Assembly (NCBI RefSeq): GCF_008271365.1
Contig: NZ_CP043430.1
Location: 1-64,000, forward strand
Reading direction: 5' to 3'
DNA length: 64,000 bases
Origin: Microbacterium sp. 1S1
GTDB taxonomy: Bacteria; Actinomycetota; Actinomycetes; Actinomycetales; Microbacteriaceae
The notes beneath the pieces were generated by a model. The model saw nothing but the letters and a program-made list of their open reading frames with translations. It made no database searches and was not told the origin of the DNA. This document shows, in pieces, positions 13,001 through 20,308 of the stretch. Every line of letters starts with the position of its first letter. Positions within the stretch are counted from its first letter, which is position 1. Both the position numbers and the translations under genes were made by a program.

Positions 13001-13809
13001 TGGTGCGGGATCGCGCGGGCCGCCGTGACCTGCTCCCGATCGCCGACATGACCACCGAGCGCGTTCAGCATCACGTGGTCGAGTCCGCTCCCGTCGCGGG
13101 ACATCGCGCCGGCGACGTCCGCGAACGTGGAGACGACGAGCCGGGGCTCGACGGAGAACGTGTCGATGGAGCGGGTGAGGGCACGCAGGCTGTCGATCAC
13201 CGGCTGCGGCTTGAAGATGCCCCCGTCGTACGCGAGGGCAGCGAGCGCCGCTGCGTCGAGGGACAGCCCGAAATGCTCGCGAGTGATCCGGACGAGCTCG
13301 GGGTTGACTTCGAAAGTGCCCTGCAGCTTCAGCTCGAAATCGGTGTGATGGCGCCGGATCGCCAATGGCCGGAGCAGGACGGGCGCGGCGAACCCCGCTC
13401 CACCGATGCGCCAGCGGGCGACGCCGACGGCGAGGTGCACGGCTTCGATGCCGCGGACCGTGCGCAGTTCGGTGTTCTTGGCGGTGATCCGCTCGGCGGC
13501 CAGCCGTGCCGTGCGTAGTCCCACCTCGTCCCGGAAGAGGTTGGACAGGAGCGTCGACTTGCCGGTGATGAACTGAGGAAGGCTGCCGGGGTGCGCCTTG
13601 GAGATGTCGATGCCCGACTCCGGACCGTCACGGAAGCTGCTCAGCGGCGAGGGACCGCCGAGATCGGCCGCCTCCGCGCGCAGCCGTGTCCGCTCGGCCT
13701 CGGCCGCATGCGCGATGCCGACACCGGTGGATGCGTCGTGCAGGTCGCCGAGGGACACAGCGCTGTCCACCGCCGTGTCGTCCGCAGACCTGCTTTCCCG
13801 TCGCCACAC
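10090..13809 (-). CDS. SF1 helicase-like protein with C-terminal REase-like domain, catalytic motifs degenerate
   Basis: A 1239-residue protein with the layout of actinobacterial DUF4011/MTES_1575 helicase-nucleases. It has an N-terminal region (1-280), a first RecA-like part, a long helical insertion (about 390-750), a second RecA-like part and a C-terminal restriction-endonuclease-like domain (about 1110-1220). The core motifs are eroded. Walker A reads LPGTGGTQT (309-317), with Gly for the essential Lys. Walker B is LLVDAAA, lacking the catalytic Glu. Motif III is AFGDPVTQRP instead of GDPKQLPP. Motif V has VAES where QGDE is usual. Motif VI, VSMTRAR, is intact. In the nuclease-like domain, VVIEPD keeps an ExD-like pair, but the preceding Asp appears replaced. 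The GTG at 13809 is chosen because TAGGGT ends six bases before it; a GTG six bases further upstream is the alternative. Function unknown: possibly a DNA-binding pseudoenzyme. Confidence 0.82.
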   Translation of the reverse strand: MWRRESRSADDTAVDSAVSLGDLHDASTGVGIAHAAEAERTRLRAEAADLGGPSPLSSFRDGPESGIDISKAHPGSLPQFITGKSTLLSNLFRDEVGLRTARLAAERITAKNTELRTVRGIEAVHLAVGVARWRIGGAGFAAPVLLRPLAIRRHHTDFELKLQGTFEVNPELVRITREHFGLSLDAAALAALAYDGGIFKPQPVIDSLRALTRSIDTFSVEPRLVVSTFADVAGAMSRDGSGLDHVMLNALGGHVGDREQVTAARAIPHHVGPDDRAPASDNLLLDADAEQEAVLARVAAGHSLTVATLPGTGGTQTVINALGELVRAGKKVLVVSARRSTLDGVRHRLAGIGLDSLAVSPTSLRRDLVRAIGRNEKATAPKVGEVDDALVRLRTVLRDYRDALTVPVPGLDASVLDATRELTRLASLPVPPSTTARLSVDALRRLAKDRTEAAATLAQAARLGEFRVGPNDSPWYGVSFGSTEAARAAHELAGRLHADSVPALLERGYELIAQTHMRPFSTIDELGEYLRLLQGIRDTLDRFSPTVFERPLGELIQAHGSRRDAPGMSGANRRRLRRLAKEYVRPGVHVTEMHEALLRIQTQRTQWQRYVDAGVAPEIPLGLADVSAAWQRVEAELAELDAALGRREPLSSLPVARLVRMLAGLAAKSDVFENLVERAQLRDKLALLGLEPLLTELSVRHVSEARVGEELEFAWWQSLLERALQDNRALLGANTAVVDRLERDFRLVDEAHAAMAGPLLAWQLANQWRIAIVDEPEQSQHLRRALTQTSTTAAEIVSAAPALVDVLAPVWISSPYRVPEIPDAVEFDTVLLVDAAAINLAEAAPAIRRARQVVAFGDPVTQRPTPFRIAVDPGEEWEAEVPFDDVSVFERLSELLPVMTLTRSYRAGGEDLAELINDAFYGGEIVSLPWAGSYLGRGSLTVDYVEGGTGTPDPVSGAVESPDAEVARVVTLVVEHAVHRPAESLMVVTASARHAERVRAAVTAAFAGRSDVADFVSRDTAEPFAVLTLEESVAESRDRVIFSLGFGLTKHGRVLSDFGDLSTPDGERLLTVSMTRARRSMVIVSSIRPSAFDDGRLEHGAATLMSILGGLAARARDARLEDLADPLTLALARELRRLGASVDVDYRGLLPLVAQHNGKAVVIEPDPESRGESLRETLRLRPHVLRRLGWHYVRVHAFDLYSDPRTVASRIATVLGISETAPRAENDTQPLDLGDHRND

Positions 13810-13815
13810 ACTCAC

Positions 13816-13821
13816 ACCCTA
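13816..13821 (-). promoter_or_regulatory. -10 element of helicase-like gene
   Basis: TAGGGT on the minus strand lies six bases before the GTG at 13809. This suggests a leaderless transcript and decides the start. Confidence 0.45.
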
Positions 13822-13983
13822 GGCGCGACACGGCCGGAGACCGGTATCCCCGGCGGGTTTCCGGTGAAAAACCGCACGTCGCACACGTCAGACTGCTCCT
13901 CCCCTTCTCGCCACCCATGCTCGTTGTCCACCGGACACGCGCAGAGCACCCCCGACGACGCCTTCCCTCTCGGTAAGGGCGGT

Positions 13984-13989
13984 CAGGAT
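13984..13989 (+). promoter_or_regulatory. possible -10 of alkyltransferase-like gene
   Basis: CAGGAT lies six bases before the ATG at 13996, the same spacing as at other leaderless starts here. The hexamer itself is weak. Confidence 0.3.
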
Positions 13990-13995
13990 GGGGGC

Positions 13996-14508
13996 ATGAC
14001 CTTCCGCTACGACTTCGCTCCGACCCCGTTCGGTGACGCCCTCGCCGTGTTCTCCGACGACGGCATCGTGCGCTTCGACCTGTCCGAATCCGCCGATCCG
14101 CAGGTGCCGTGGCTGCTCGAAGGGGTGTCGCGGCAGCTCGGTGCCGTCCCGGACCCCGAGCCCGGCGCCGCCGACGACCTCGTTCGGCTCCTGGCCGCGT
14201 ACTTCGAGGGTGAAGCCGTGCGCTTTGACGAGCACATCGCCCTCGACTGGCGCCTCGTCGACGGCTTCCACCGCGCGGCGCTGCGCACGGTGTGCGACAT
14301 CCCGTGGGGCCAGACGATGAGCTACGGCGAGGTCGCCGCCATCGCCGGCCACCCCGGCGCGGCTCGCGCTGTCGGAACCGCGTGCCGGCTCACGCCTTTC
14401 TCGATCATCGTCCCCGTGCACCGCGTGGTGCGCTCCGACGGCTCCCCCGGCCACTACGGCGGCCACCCCGAACGGAAGCGGTTCCTGCTCGACCTCGAAT
14501 CCGTCTGA
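13996..14508 (+). CDS. alkyltransferase-like protein (MGMT fold, active-site Cys replaced by Val)
   Basis: A 170-residue protein of the O6-alkylguanine-DNA alkyltransferase family. The DNA-binding part is conserved: IPWGQTMSYGEVA (103-115) includes the helix-turn-helix Tyr, and RAVGTA (124-129) carries the Arg finger. The active-site motif PCHR reads PVHRVV (140-145), so the methyl-accepting Cys is Val. The Asn before it (usually NP) is Thr. The flanking gene structure is intact. This resembles ATL proteins, which bind alkylated DNA without repairing it and hand lesions to nucleotide excision repair, although the described ATLs mostly carry Trp at this position. Start: ATG at 13996; upstream in-frame codons lack any ribosome site. 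Confidence 0.88.
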   Translation: MTFRYDFAPTPFGDALAVFSDDGIVRFDLSESADPQVPWLLEGVSRQLGAVPDPEPGAADDLVRLLAAYFEGEAVRFDEHIALDWRLVDGFHRAALRTVCDIPWGQTMSYGEVAAIAGHPGAARAVGTACRLTPFSIIVPVHRVVRSDGSPGHYGGHPERKRFLLDLESV

Positions 14509-14535
14509 GTCGCGAGTGTGCCACGCCTGGGGTGG

Positions 14536-14562
14536 GGGTCCGGCGAGTAGGCCGCCGGACCC
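14536..14562. terminator. bidirectional hairpin terminator
   Basis: GGGTCCGGCG and CGCCGGACCC form a ten-base-pair stem with a seven-base loop, midway between two convergent genes. Confidence 0.65.
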
Positions 14563-14581
14563 GCACCCGAGGGAGGAGGCA

Positions 14582-16219
14582 TCAGTGGTCGACGGCCTTC
14601 TCCGCGCCGAAGCCAGTGAGCGAACGCACCTCCATCTCGGCCGCGAGCTGCGGCGACTCCCTCCGCGTACTCGTGATGGTGCCGAGCCAGCCGAGGGCGA
14701 ACCCGAGCGGGATCGAGACGATGCCAGGGTTGTTCAACGGCCAGACGGCGATGTCGATCCCCGGGATCATCGACGTCGGCGTACCGGAGAACACCGGCGA
14801 CAGGACGATGAGGATGATCGCGGATCCGAGTCCGCCGTACATGCTCCACACCGCGCCGCGTGTCGTGAACCGGCGCCAGAACAGCGAGTAGAGGATCGTC
14901 GGGAGGTTGGCGGACGCCGCCACCGCGAACGCGAGGGCCACGAGGAAGGCGATGTTCTGCCCCTGCGCTCCGATGCCGCCGAGGATCGCCAGGATGCCGA
15001 TCACGATCACGGTCCGCCGCGCCACCTTCACCTCGCCGTTGGGATCCGGGTCGACCGGCTTCCCTGCCGCGTCCTTCCGCCCCTTCTGGATGACGTTCGC
15101 ATAGATGTCGTGGGCGAACGAGGCGGCGGCGGTGATGGTGAGTCCGGCGACGACCGCGAGGATCGTCGCGAAGGCGACGGCGGAGATGAACCCGAGGAGC
15201 ACCGGCCCGCCGAGTTTCAGCGCCAACAGGGGCGCGGCGGAGTTCACGCCACCGGGCGCCGCAGCGATCACGTCCGCGCCGACGAGGGCCCCCGCGCCGT
15301 ACCCGAGCACGAGCGTCAGCAGGTAGAAACCGCCGATCAGCCAGATCGCCCACACCACCGAACGGCGCGCCTCCTTGGCGGTGGGCACCGTGTAGAAGCG
15401 CATGAGCACGTGGGGCAGGCCCGCGGTGCCCAGAACCAGCGCCATCCCCAGCGAGAGGAAGTCCCACGGGTTGGCGCCGTACTGCAGACCGGGCGCGAGC
15501 ACCGCCTCCCCCTTGTCGGAGTTCGCCACGGCAGCCTCCAGCAGGGTGTTCAGACTGAAGCCGTTGATCGCGAGGACCCAGATGGTCATGGCCAGCGCCC
15601 CGCCGATGAGGAGCACCGCCTTCACGATCTGCACCCATGTCGTGCCCTTCATGCCGCCGATCAGCACGTACACGATCATGAGGATGCCGACGACGGCGAT
15701 CACGACCGATTGCCCGACGCGCCCATCGATTCCGAGGAGCAAGGACACGAGGCCACCCGCGCCGGCCATCTGCGCCAGGAGGTAGAAGAAGCACACCGCC
15801 AGCGTGGTGATGGCGGCCGCCATCCGCACGGGGCGCTGCTTCAGCCGGAAGGACAGCACGTCGGCCATCGTGAACTTGCCGGTGTTCCGCATGAGCTCCG
15901 CCACCAGGAGCAGTGCCACCAGCCAGGCGACGAGGAACCCGATCGAGTAGAGGAAACCGTCGTACCCGTTGATGGCGATCGCCCCGCAGATGCCGAGGAA
16001 GGAGGCCGCCGAGAGGTAGTCGCCGGCGATCGCGAACCCGTTCTGCGGCCCGGTGAAGGAACGACCGGCCGCGTAGTAGTCGGCGGCCGTCTTGTTGTTC
16101 CTGCTGGCGCGGATGACGATGAACAGCGTCACGGCGACGAACGCCAGGAAGATCGAGATGTTGAACACCGGGTTGATGTCGAGTGCGACATCTTCGGTGA
16201 CCGTGCGGATGATGGTCAT
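14582..16219 (-). CDS. sodium:solute symporter, cation/acetate (ActP/MctC) type
   Basis: A 545-residue multi-pass transporter of the solute:sodium symporter family, likely bringing acetate or another short monocarboxylate in with a cation. Membrane helices run through the sequence. The signature AADYYAAGRSFTGPQNG, followed by AGDYLSAASFLG near residues 45-75, is typical of ActP and MctC. The gene starts four bases inside the end of the DUF485 gene (ATGA overlap). DUF485-symporter pairs are the standard arrangement for acetate permeases such as YjcH-ActP. A GAF-LuxR regulator diverges upstream. Acetate as substrate is inference; pyruvate or propionate are alternatives. Confidence 0.9.
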   Translation of the reverse strand: MTIIRTVTEDVALDINPVFNISIFLAFVAVTLFIVIRASRNNKTAADYYAAGRSFTGPQNGFAIAGDYLSAASFLGICGAIAINGYDGFLYSIGFLVAWLVALLLVAELMRNTGKFTMADVLSFRLKQRPVRMAAAITTLAVCFFYLLAQMAGAGGLVSLLLGIDGRVGQSVVIAVVGILMIVYVLIGGMKGTTWVQIVKAVLLIGGALAMTIWVLAINGFSLNTLLEAAVANSDKGEAVLAPGLQYGANPWDFLSLGMALVLGTAGLPHVLMRFYTVPTAKEARRSVVWAIWLIGGFYLLTLVLGYGAGALVGADVIAAAPGGVNSAAPLLALKLGGPVLLGFISAVAFATILAVVAGLTITAAASFAHDIYANVIQKGRKDAAGKPVDPDPNGEVKVARRTVIVIGILAILGGIGAQGQNIAFLVALAFAVAASANLPTILYSLFWRRFTTRGAVWSMYGGLGSAIILIVLSPVFSGTPTSMIPGIDIAVWPLNNPGIVSIPLGFALGWLGTITSTRRESPQLAAEMEVRSLTGFGAEKAVDH

Positions 16220-16563
16220 GCGTCGCCCTGCGCTTTCTCGAGTTCATCGCGGATCTCCGACGCCAAGGGGTCGAGTTTCCGATTCGCGAAGGCGACGTAT
16301 GCCATGGTGATCGCGAATGTCGTCACGAATTGGCCGAGCCCGAACAGCAGCCCGACGGTGATATCCCCCCACACGCGCTGCGCCATGAAGTCACGGGCGA
16401 ATGCCGCCAGCAGGACGTAGACGAAATACCAGACGAGGAAGAATGCGGCGAGGGGGAAGATGAATGATCGCTGCGTTCGTTTCAAACGCAGGAATCGAGG
16501 GGATCGCTCGACGGCGATGTAATCGATCGCGTCGCTGTGAGGGGTCGGAACCTGTTCGCTCAT
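16216..16563 (-). CDS. DUF485 membrane protein, symporter partner
   Basis: A 115-residue protein with two membrane helices (about 40-62 and 75-98) and the DUF485 pattern, including RRQ/RTQRSFIFPLAAFFL and FVTTFAITMAYV. Its role in acetate uptake is not settled for the family, but it is nearly always encoded just before the symporter, as here. The ATG at 16563 is chosen for GGAGG four bases upstream. A start six codons earlier has no ribosome site. The stop overlaps the symporter start. Confidence 0.9.
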   Translation of the reverse strand: MSEQVPTPHSDAIDYIAVERSPRFLRLKRTQRSFIFPLAAFFLVWYFVYVLLAAFARDFMAQRVWGDITVGLLFGLGQFVTTFAITMAYVAFANRKLDPLASEIRDELEKAQGDA

Positions 16564-16672
16564 GGGGCCTCCTTGCCACATGTCCGCTGCACGCGCGGCC
16601 GTCGCCGCCCGAGTGGTAGGGTCGACGCTACGAAACGGGGAACGGCGCCGTCACCCCCGAAAGTAGGTATTC

Positions 16673-17530
16673 GTGAGCTCTCCGATCACCGTCGAATCCG
16701 AGGCGGAGCTCGTCGCCAACGCGGTGCGCGAGCTCGCGCGTCGCACGCGCTTCCCGGTCGCGTTCGGCGGGCTGATCGAGGAGGGCGTCGTGAGCGTCAC
16801 GAGCATCGTCGGGGCTCGCACCCGTGCGCTCGACGGTCTTCGCGTACGACCGGAGCGGGGCCTGGGCGGTCGGGCCATGATGGAGTTGCGTCCCCGGATG
16901 ACCAGCGACTACGGCTCCTCCCGTCAGATCACCCACGACTACGACGTCTTCGTCCTCGGGGAGGGCCTGCGGACGCTTCTCGCTCTGCCGATCGTGGTCC
17001 AGGGGCGCCCGCGTGGCGTCCTCTATGCGGGCGCCTGGGCGGAGGAGAGGATCGGCGGTGTCACGACCGCTCCGGCGATGCAGGTCGCCCAGTCCGTGGC
17101 CGATGAGCTGCGCATCAGGGACGAGGTGCAGCGCCGCCTCCGCACGGCTCCGCCGCCGGCGCCGACGGTCGCGCCGGCGCAGCGCGAGGAACTGCGGGAG
17201 AGCTTCGCCGAACTCCGCAGCATCGCCGCCACCGTCGACGACGTCGCTATCCGGGCGCGCCTCGCGCAGGTGGAGCGGCGCCTGCTGACCTTGGCGGGAG
17301 ACGACCTCCCCGCGGCCACCGGCCCGGTCCCGGTCGTCCACCTCTCGCCGCGCGAGACCGACGTCCTCGCGTGCGCCGCCCTGGGATCCACGAACGCGGA
17401 GATCGCCTCGCACCTCGGTCTACGCGAAGGCACTGTCAAGGCCTATCTCGGGACGGCGATGTCGAAACTGGATGCCTCAACGCGGCATGCGGCCGTGACG
17501 AAAGCGCGGCGCGCGGGGCTTCTTCCCTGA
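16673..17530 (+). CDS. GAF-domain LuxR-type transcriptional regulator
   Basis: A 285-residue cytoplasmic regulator. Residues about 15-145 resemble a GAF sensor (RGLGGRAMMELRP, LLALPIVVQGRPRGVLYAGA), a linker has Pro/Ala repeats (about 155-170), and the last 65 residues are a LuxR helix-turn-helix (LSPRETDVLACAALGSTNAE). It lies about 110 bases from the DUF485-symporter operon and diverges from it, so control of that uptake system is the natural guess. No effector can be inferred. The GTG start is preceded by the weak site AGTAGG; no better start is visible. Confidence 0.88.
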   Translation: MSSPITVESEAELVANAVRELARRTRFPVAFGGLIEEGVVSVTSIVGARTRALDGLRVRPERGLGGRAMMELRPRMTSDYGSSRQITHDYDVFVLGEGLRTLLALPIVVQGRPRGVLYAGAWAEERIGGVTTAPAMQVAQSVADELRIRDEVQRRLRTAPPPAPTVAPAQREELRESFAELRSIAATVDDVAIRARLAQVERRLLTLAGDDLPAATGPVPVVHLSPRETDVLACAALGSTNAEIASHLGLREGTVKAYLGTAMSKLDASTRHAAVTKARRAGLLP

Positions 17531-17581
17531 GTTCCGGTTCTGCGGGCGGGGCGCTATTCGAAAACCCGCCGATCCTCATTG

Positions 17582-17611
17582 TTGTACGAATTGCATTGCG
17601 CGCGATAAAGT
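17582..17611 (+). promoter_or_regulatory. lsr2 promoter, leaderless
   Basis: TTGTAC and TAAAGT are separated by 18 bases, and the -10 ends seven bases before the lsr2 ATG. No ribosome site exists, so the mRNA probably starts at or next to the A of the ATG. Confidence 0.65.
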
Positions 17612-17618
17612 CGCCGTC

Positions 17619-17975
17619 ATGGCGAGACGAATTGTGCACCAGCTGGTCGACGACATCGATGGCACCGTCCTGGAGGTCGGCGAGGGCGAGACCGTTCATT
17701 TCTCCCTCAACGGCACGTCCTACGAGATCGACCTGAATTCCGCACACGCCGAGGAATTGCGGCAGGCCCTCGAGCCGTACATCACGGCCGGCCGTCGGGC
17801 CGGCACGTCCACCTCCGCCGGAGGCCGGTCGTCGTCATCGTCATCCCGCAAGCGGCCGTCCCGCAACCCGGAGGTCGCGGCGATCCGCGCCTGGGCGAAG
17901 GAGAACGGCTACACGCTCTCCGAGCGGGGACGGGTCCCCGCCCCCATCCTCGACGCCTATCGCGCGGCACATTGA
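17619..17975 (+). CDS. lsr2: Lsr2-family nucleoid-associated protein
   Basis: An H-NS-like protein that bridges DNA and silences AT-rich or foreign genes in Actinomycetota. In this 118-residue version, residues 1-60 form the dimerisation domain beginning MARRIVHQLVDDIDG. A flexible Ser/Arg-rich linker (62-82) follows. The C-terminal domain (about 83-118) has AIRAWAKENGY and the RGR DNA minor-groove motif in SERGRVPAPI. The mRNA appears leaderless. The gene stands alone and ends in a strong terminator that overlaps the 3' end of the convergent crtR-like gene. Confidence 0.96.
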   Translation: MARRIVHQLVDDIDGTVLEVGEGETVHFSLNGTSYEIDLNSAHAEELRQALEPYITAGRRAGTSTSAGGRSSSSSSRKRPSRNPEVAAIRAWAKENGYTLSERGRVPAPILDAYRAAH

Positions 17976-17980
17976 TCCGG

Positions 17981-18016
17981 CCCCGCCCCTCCTCACGGTC
18001 GGGCGGGGTCTTTTTC
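17981..18016 (+). terminator. terminator after lsr2
   Basis: CCCCGCCC pairs with GGGCGGGG and is followed by TCTTTTTCT. It overlaps the last codons of the convergent MarR gene. Confidence 0.85.
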
Positions 18017-18625
18017 TGCTCCCGGAGCCGCCCACGGCTCGTCACGCAGGGTGATCTCTTCCGTCATGTCGCGGAGGAAACGGATCACCACTTCGCGCTC
18101 CGCCGCCGAGAGTCGAGCGGCCGCATAGAAGCGCTTGGCCTGCTGACGCCCGACGGTCTCCATGGCGGCATGCCTGGTCTCCGGCGTGATGGTGATCGCG
18201 AGCGCCCGGCGATCCGTCGGATGCGGCGAGCGCCGGATGTGGCCACCCTTCTCCAGCCGGTCGAGGAGCTTCGTCGTCGCGGCGGTCGAGACCCCGAGAT
18301 GATGGGCGATCCCGCTGGGAGTCGCCACCAACGAGCGGTTGGCGCACACGATCAGGTAGTGCAGCGCCCGCATGTCGGTCTCGTTCAGCTGCATGTATCG
18401 CCGGGAGGCCTGCGAGAGGCGCTGCTCAGCATCTCGAAGCCCCCCGAGCGCCTCCATGACGCGGGCGATCTGGCGCAGGTCCTCCGGCGCGACGCCGGAG
18501 CGATCGATCAGGGTGCTGCGCGGATCACTGGCCTCGACGTCGTAGATCGCGCCATGGGTCAGGGCGTCCGGCCCCGCGGTCGCCGGCGCAGGGGCGACCG
18601 GGGTGGTGCGGGGCTCTGTGGGCAT
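17993..18625 (-). CDS. crtR: MarR-family repressor, CrtR-like
   Basis: A 210-residue winged-helix regulator. The N-terminal 40 residues are a Pro/Ala-rich extension. The DNA-binding domain (about 85-155) contains LNETDMRALHYL, GIAHHLGVSTAATTKLLDRL and the wing HPTDRRALAITI. It diverges from idi-crtE and the rest of the carotenoid operon. This is the position of CrtR in Corynebacterium, a MarR protein that represses carotenoid genes and is relieved by GGPP-type pyrophosphates. The ligand here is inferred from that precedent. The promoter is leaderless, with an inverted repeat between its -35 and -10, suggesting autorepression. Confidence 0.85.
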   Translation of the reverse strand: MPTEPRTTPVAPAPATAGPDALTHGAIYDVEASDPRSTLIDRSGVAPEDLRQIARVMEALGGLRDAEQRLSQASRRYMQLNETDMRALHYLIVCANRSLVATPSGIAHHLGVSTAATTKLLDRLEKGGHIRRSPHPTDRRALAITITPETRHAAMETVGRQQAKRFYAAARLSAAEREVVIRFLRDMTEEITLRDEPWAAPGAEKDPARP

Positions 18626-18631
18626 GCGATC

Positions 18632-18659
18632 ATGTTACACACCATGAGCTTCATGCTAA
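18632..18659 (-). promoter_or_regulatory. crtR promoter, leaderless
   Basis: TTAGCA, 16 bases, then TAACAT on the minus strand, with the -10 six bases before the crtR ATG. The candidate operator at 18643-18655 fills the spacer. Confidence 0.55.
18643..18655. promoter_or_regulatory. candidate CrtR operator
   Basis: CATGA-GCT-TCATG is a perfect five-base inverted repeat between the -35 and -10 of crtR. A second pair, CATG-CGAT-CATG, overlaps the crtR start at 18623-18634. MarR proteins bind such short palindromes in divergent intergenic regions. No binding data can be read from sequence. Confidence 0.4.
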
Positions 18660-18700
18660 GTTGATATTTCGCCAGGTTAGCTAAAAGACGAGAGGACGCC

Positions 18701-19222
18701 ATGGAGCACGTCACCCTCCTCGCCGAAGACGGGACGGCCGTCGGCGTCCTGCCCAAGAGCGAAGTCCACACGACCGACACACCTCTCCATCTGGCGTTCT
18801 CCTGCTATGTGCAGGACCGCGAGGGGCGGCTGCTCGTCACGCGACGCGCCCTCGGCAAGCGCACGTGGCCGGGCGTGTGGACCAACAGCTTCTGCGGCCA
18901 CCCGCAACCGGGTGAGGACATGATCCAGGCGGTGACCCGTCGGGGGTTCGATGAATTGGGCCTGCGGATCACCGATATCCGGCTCGCCCTCCCCGACTAC
19001 CGCTATCGCGCCGTCGATGCGAGCGGCATCGTGGAGAACGAGATCTGCCCGGTGCACGTCGCCGTGGTCGACGAACAACCCACGGCGAACCCCGACGAGG
19101 TGGCCGAGTGGGCGTGGGCCGACGTCGACGGTCTGCTCGAGGCGGTCGCGCGCGCCCCCTTCGCCTTCAGCCCCTGGCTCGCCGAACAGCTTCCGCTCCT
19201 TCGCCGACACGGAGAGGTCTGA
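18701..19222 (+). CDS. idi: isopentenyl-diphosphate delta-isomerase, type I
   Basis: It interconverts IPP and DMAPP, setting the DMAPP supply for prenyl chain starts and, here, for the two extra C5 units of a C50 carotenoid. It is a Nudix-fold enzyme of 173 residues. The catalytic Cys65 lies in TNSFCGHPQPGE and the catalytic Glu is within VENEICPVHV (112-121), matching E. coli Idi. GAGAGG lies five bases before the ATG. It is the first gene of the carotenoid operon, three bases ahead of crtE. Confidence 0.96.
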   Translation: MEHVTLLAEDGTAVGVLPKSEVHTTDTPLHLAFSCYVQDREGRLLVTRRALGKRTWPGVWTNSFCGHPQPGEDMIQAVTRRGFDELGLRITDIRLALPDYRYRAVDASGIVENEICPVHVAVVDEQPTANPDEVAEWAWADVDGLLEAVARAPFAFSPWLAEQLPLLRRHGEV

Positions 19223-19225
19223 CCC

Positions 19226-20308
19226 ATGGCCGTCACAGCGACAGAAGAGGACCTCGGCACCGGAGTCGAGGCGGTGCTGCGACGACGTTTCGCCGAGCGC
19301 ACGGTCGCCGCCGAGCACTACGGTCCGGAGTTCGCCGCACTCTGGCACACCGCCGCGGAGCACGCGCTGGGCGGGAAGCTCCTCCGCCCCCGCATGCTGA
19401 TGGACCTCCTTCCCGTACTCTCGTCGAATCCACTCACGGAGGCGGACACCGCCCGCGCGATCGACGTGGCAGCCCACGTGGAGCTGCTTCACTTCGCCTT
19501 CCTCCTTCACGACGACGTCATCGACGGCGACCTGACCCGCCGCGGCCGCCCGAATCTCATCGGTTCGCTGGTGGCGCGCCGACCCGAAGAGGCTGACGAG
19601 GCCGCCCTTCATTGGGCGCGGTCCAGCGCGATCCTTCTCGGTGACCTCCTCCTGTCCACCGCGGTGCTCGGGTTCGCGCGTGCCGACGTCGCCGCTGCGC
19701 AGCGAGAGCGACTGCTGTCACTGCTGGAGACGACCGTTTTCGAGACGGTGGCGGGCGAGCACTCCGATGTCGCGCTCAGCGACGGGATCCTCACGGCGGA
19801 CCTCCGCACGATCCTCGCCACGAGCGCCTCCAAGACCGCCACGTACTCCTTCGTCCTCCCCCTGCGCGCAGCGGCGATCCTCGCGGATGCCACCCCCACT
19901 GCTGAGGACCATCTGACCGAGATCGGCAGCCACCTGGGCCTCGCCTACCAGCTTCAGGACGACCTGCTGTCCGTGTTCGGCGACCCGGACGCCCATGGTA
20001 AGGACCCCTTCTCCGACCTCCGTGAGGGCAAGGAGACCGCGATCATCGCCTACGCGCGGATGACCAGTCACTGGCCCAGCATCGAGCTCCGATTCGGCGA
20101 GACCGACCTCAGCATGGGCGACGCGGCCGAGATGCGGGACCGCCTGCGCGAGTGCGGCGCGGAGGGCTTCGTCCGCGGGCTCGTGGAGGAGCAGCTCGCC
20201 GCCGTGTCCGCCGTCCTCGCCGAGGCCGAGGAGGCCGGCACGCTCTCCGCGGACGCAGGACGCATCATCCTCGCGCTCGCCGACCGGATCGAGGGCCGCA
20301 GCCGATGA
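19226..20308 (+). CDS. crtE: geranylgeranyl diphosphate synthase
   Basis: A trans-polyprenyl synthase of 360 residues that condenses DMAPP with IPP to GGPP, the carotenoid precursor. The first Asp-rich motif is DDVID (96-100) and the second is DDLLSVFGD (245-253), both needed for Mg-diphosphate binding. LRPRMLMDL near residue 53 also fits. As second gene of the operon it ends in an ATGA overlap with crtB. Chain length (C20) is inferred from context. Confidence 0.94.
   Translation: MAVTATEEDLGTGVEAVLRRRFAERTVAAEHYGPEFAALWHTAAEHALGGKLLRPRMLMDLLPVLSSNPLTEADTARAIDVAAHVELLHFAFLLHDDVIDGDLTRRGRPNLIGSLVARRPEEADEAALHWARSSAILLGDLLLSTAVLGFARADVAAAQRERLLSLLETTVFETVAGEHSDVALSDGILTADLRTILATSASKTATYSFVLPLRAAAILADATPTAEDHLTEIGSHLGLAYQLQDDLLSVFGDPDAHGKDPFSDLREGKETAIIAYARMTSHWPSIELRFGETDLSMGDAAEMRDRLRECGAEGFVRGLVEEQLAAVSAVLAEAEEAGTLSADAGRIILALADRIEGRSR

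Noticed and set aside
11467..13518. A 683-codon plus-strand frame inside the helicase-like gene
   Set aside because: Antisense shadow of the helicase-like gene. The minus-strand frame shows recognisable motifs IV and VI.
20152..20304. Extension of crtB upstream inside crtE
   Set aside because: The crtB ATG at 20305 sits in an ATGA overlap and family homology begins there. The extension is a shadow of crtE.
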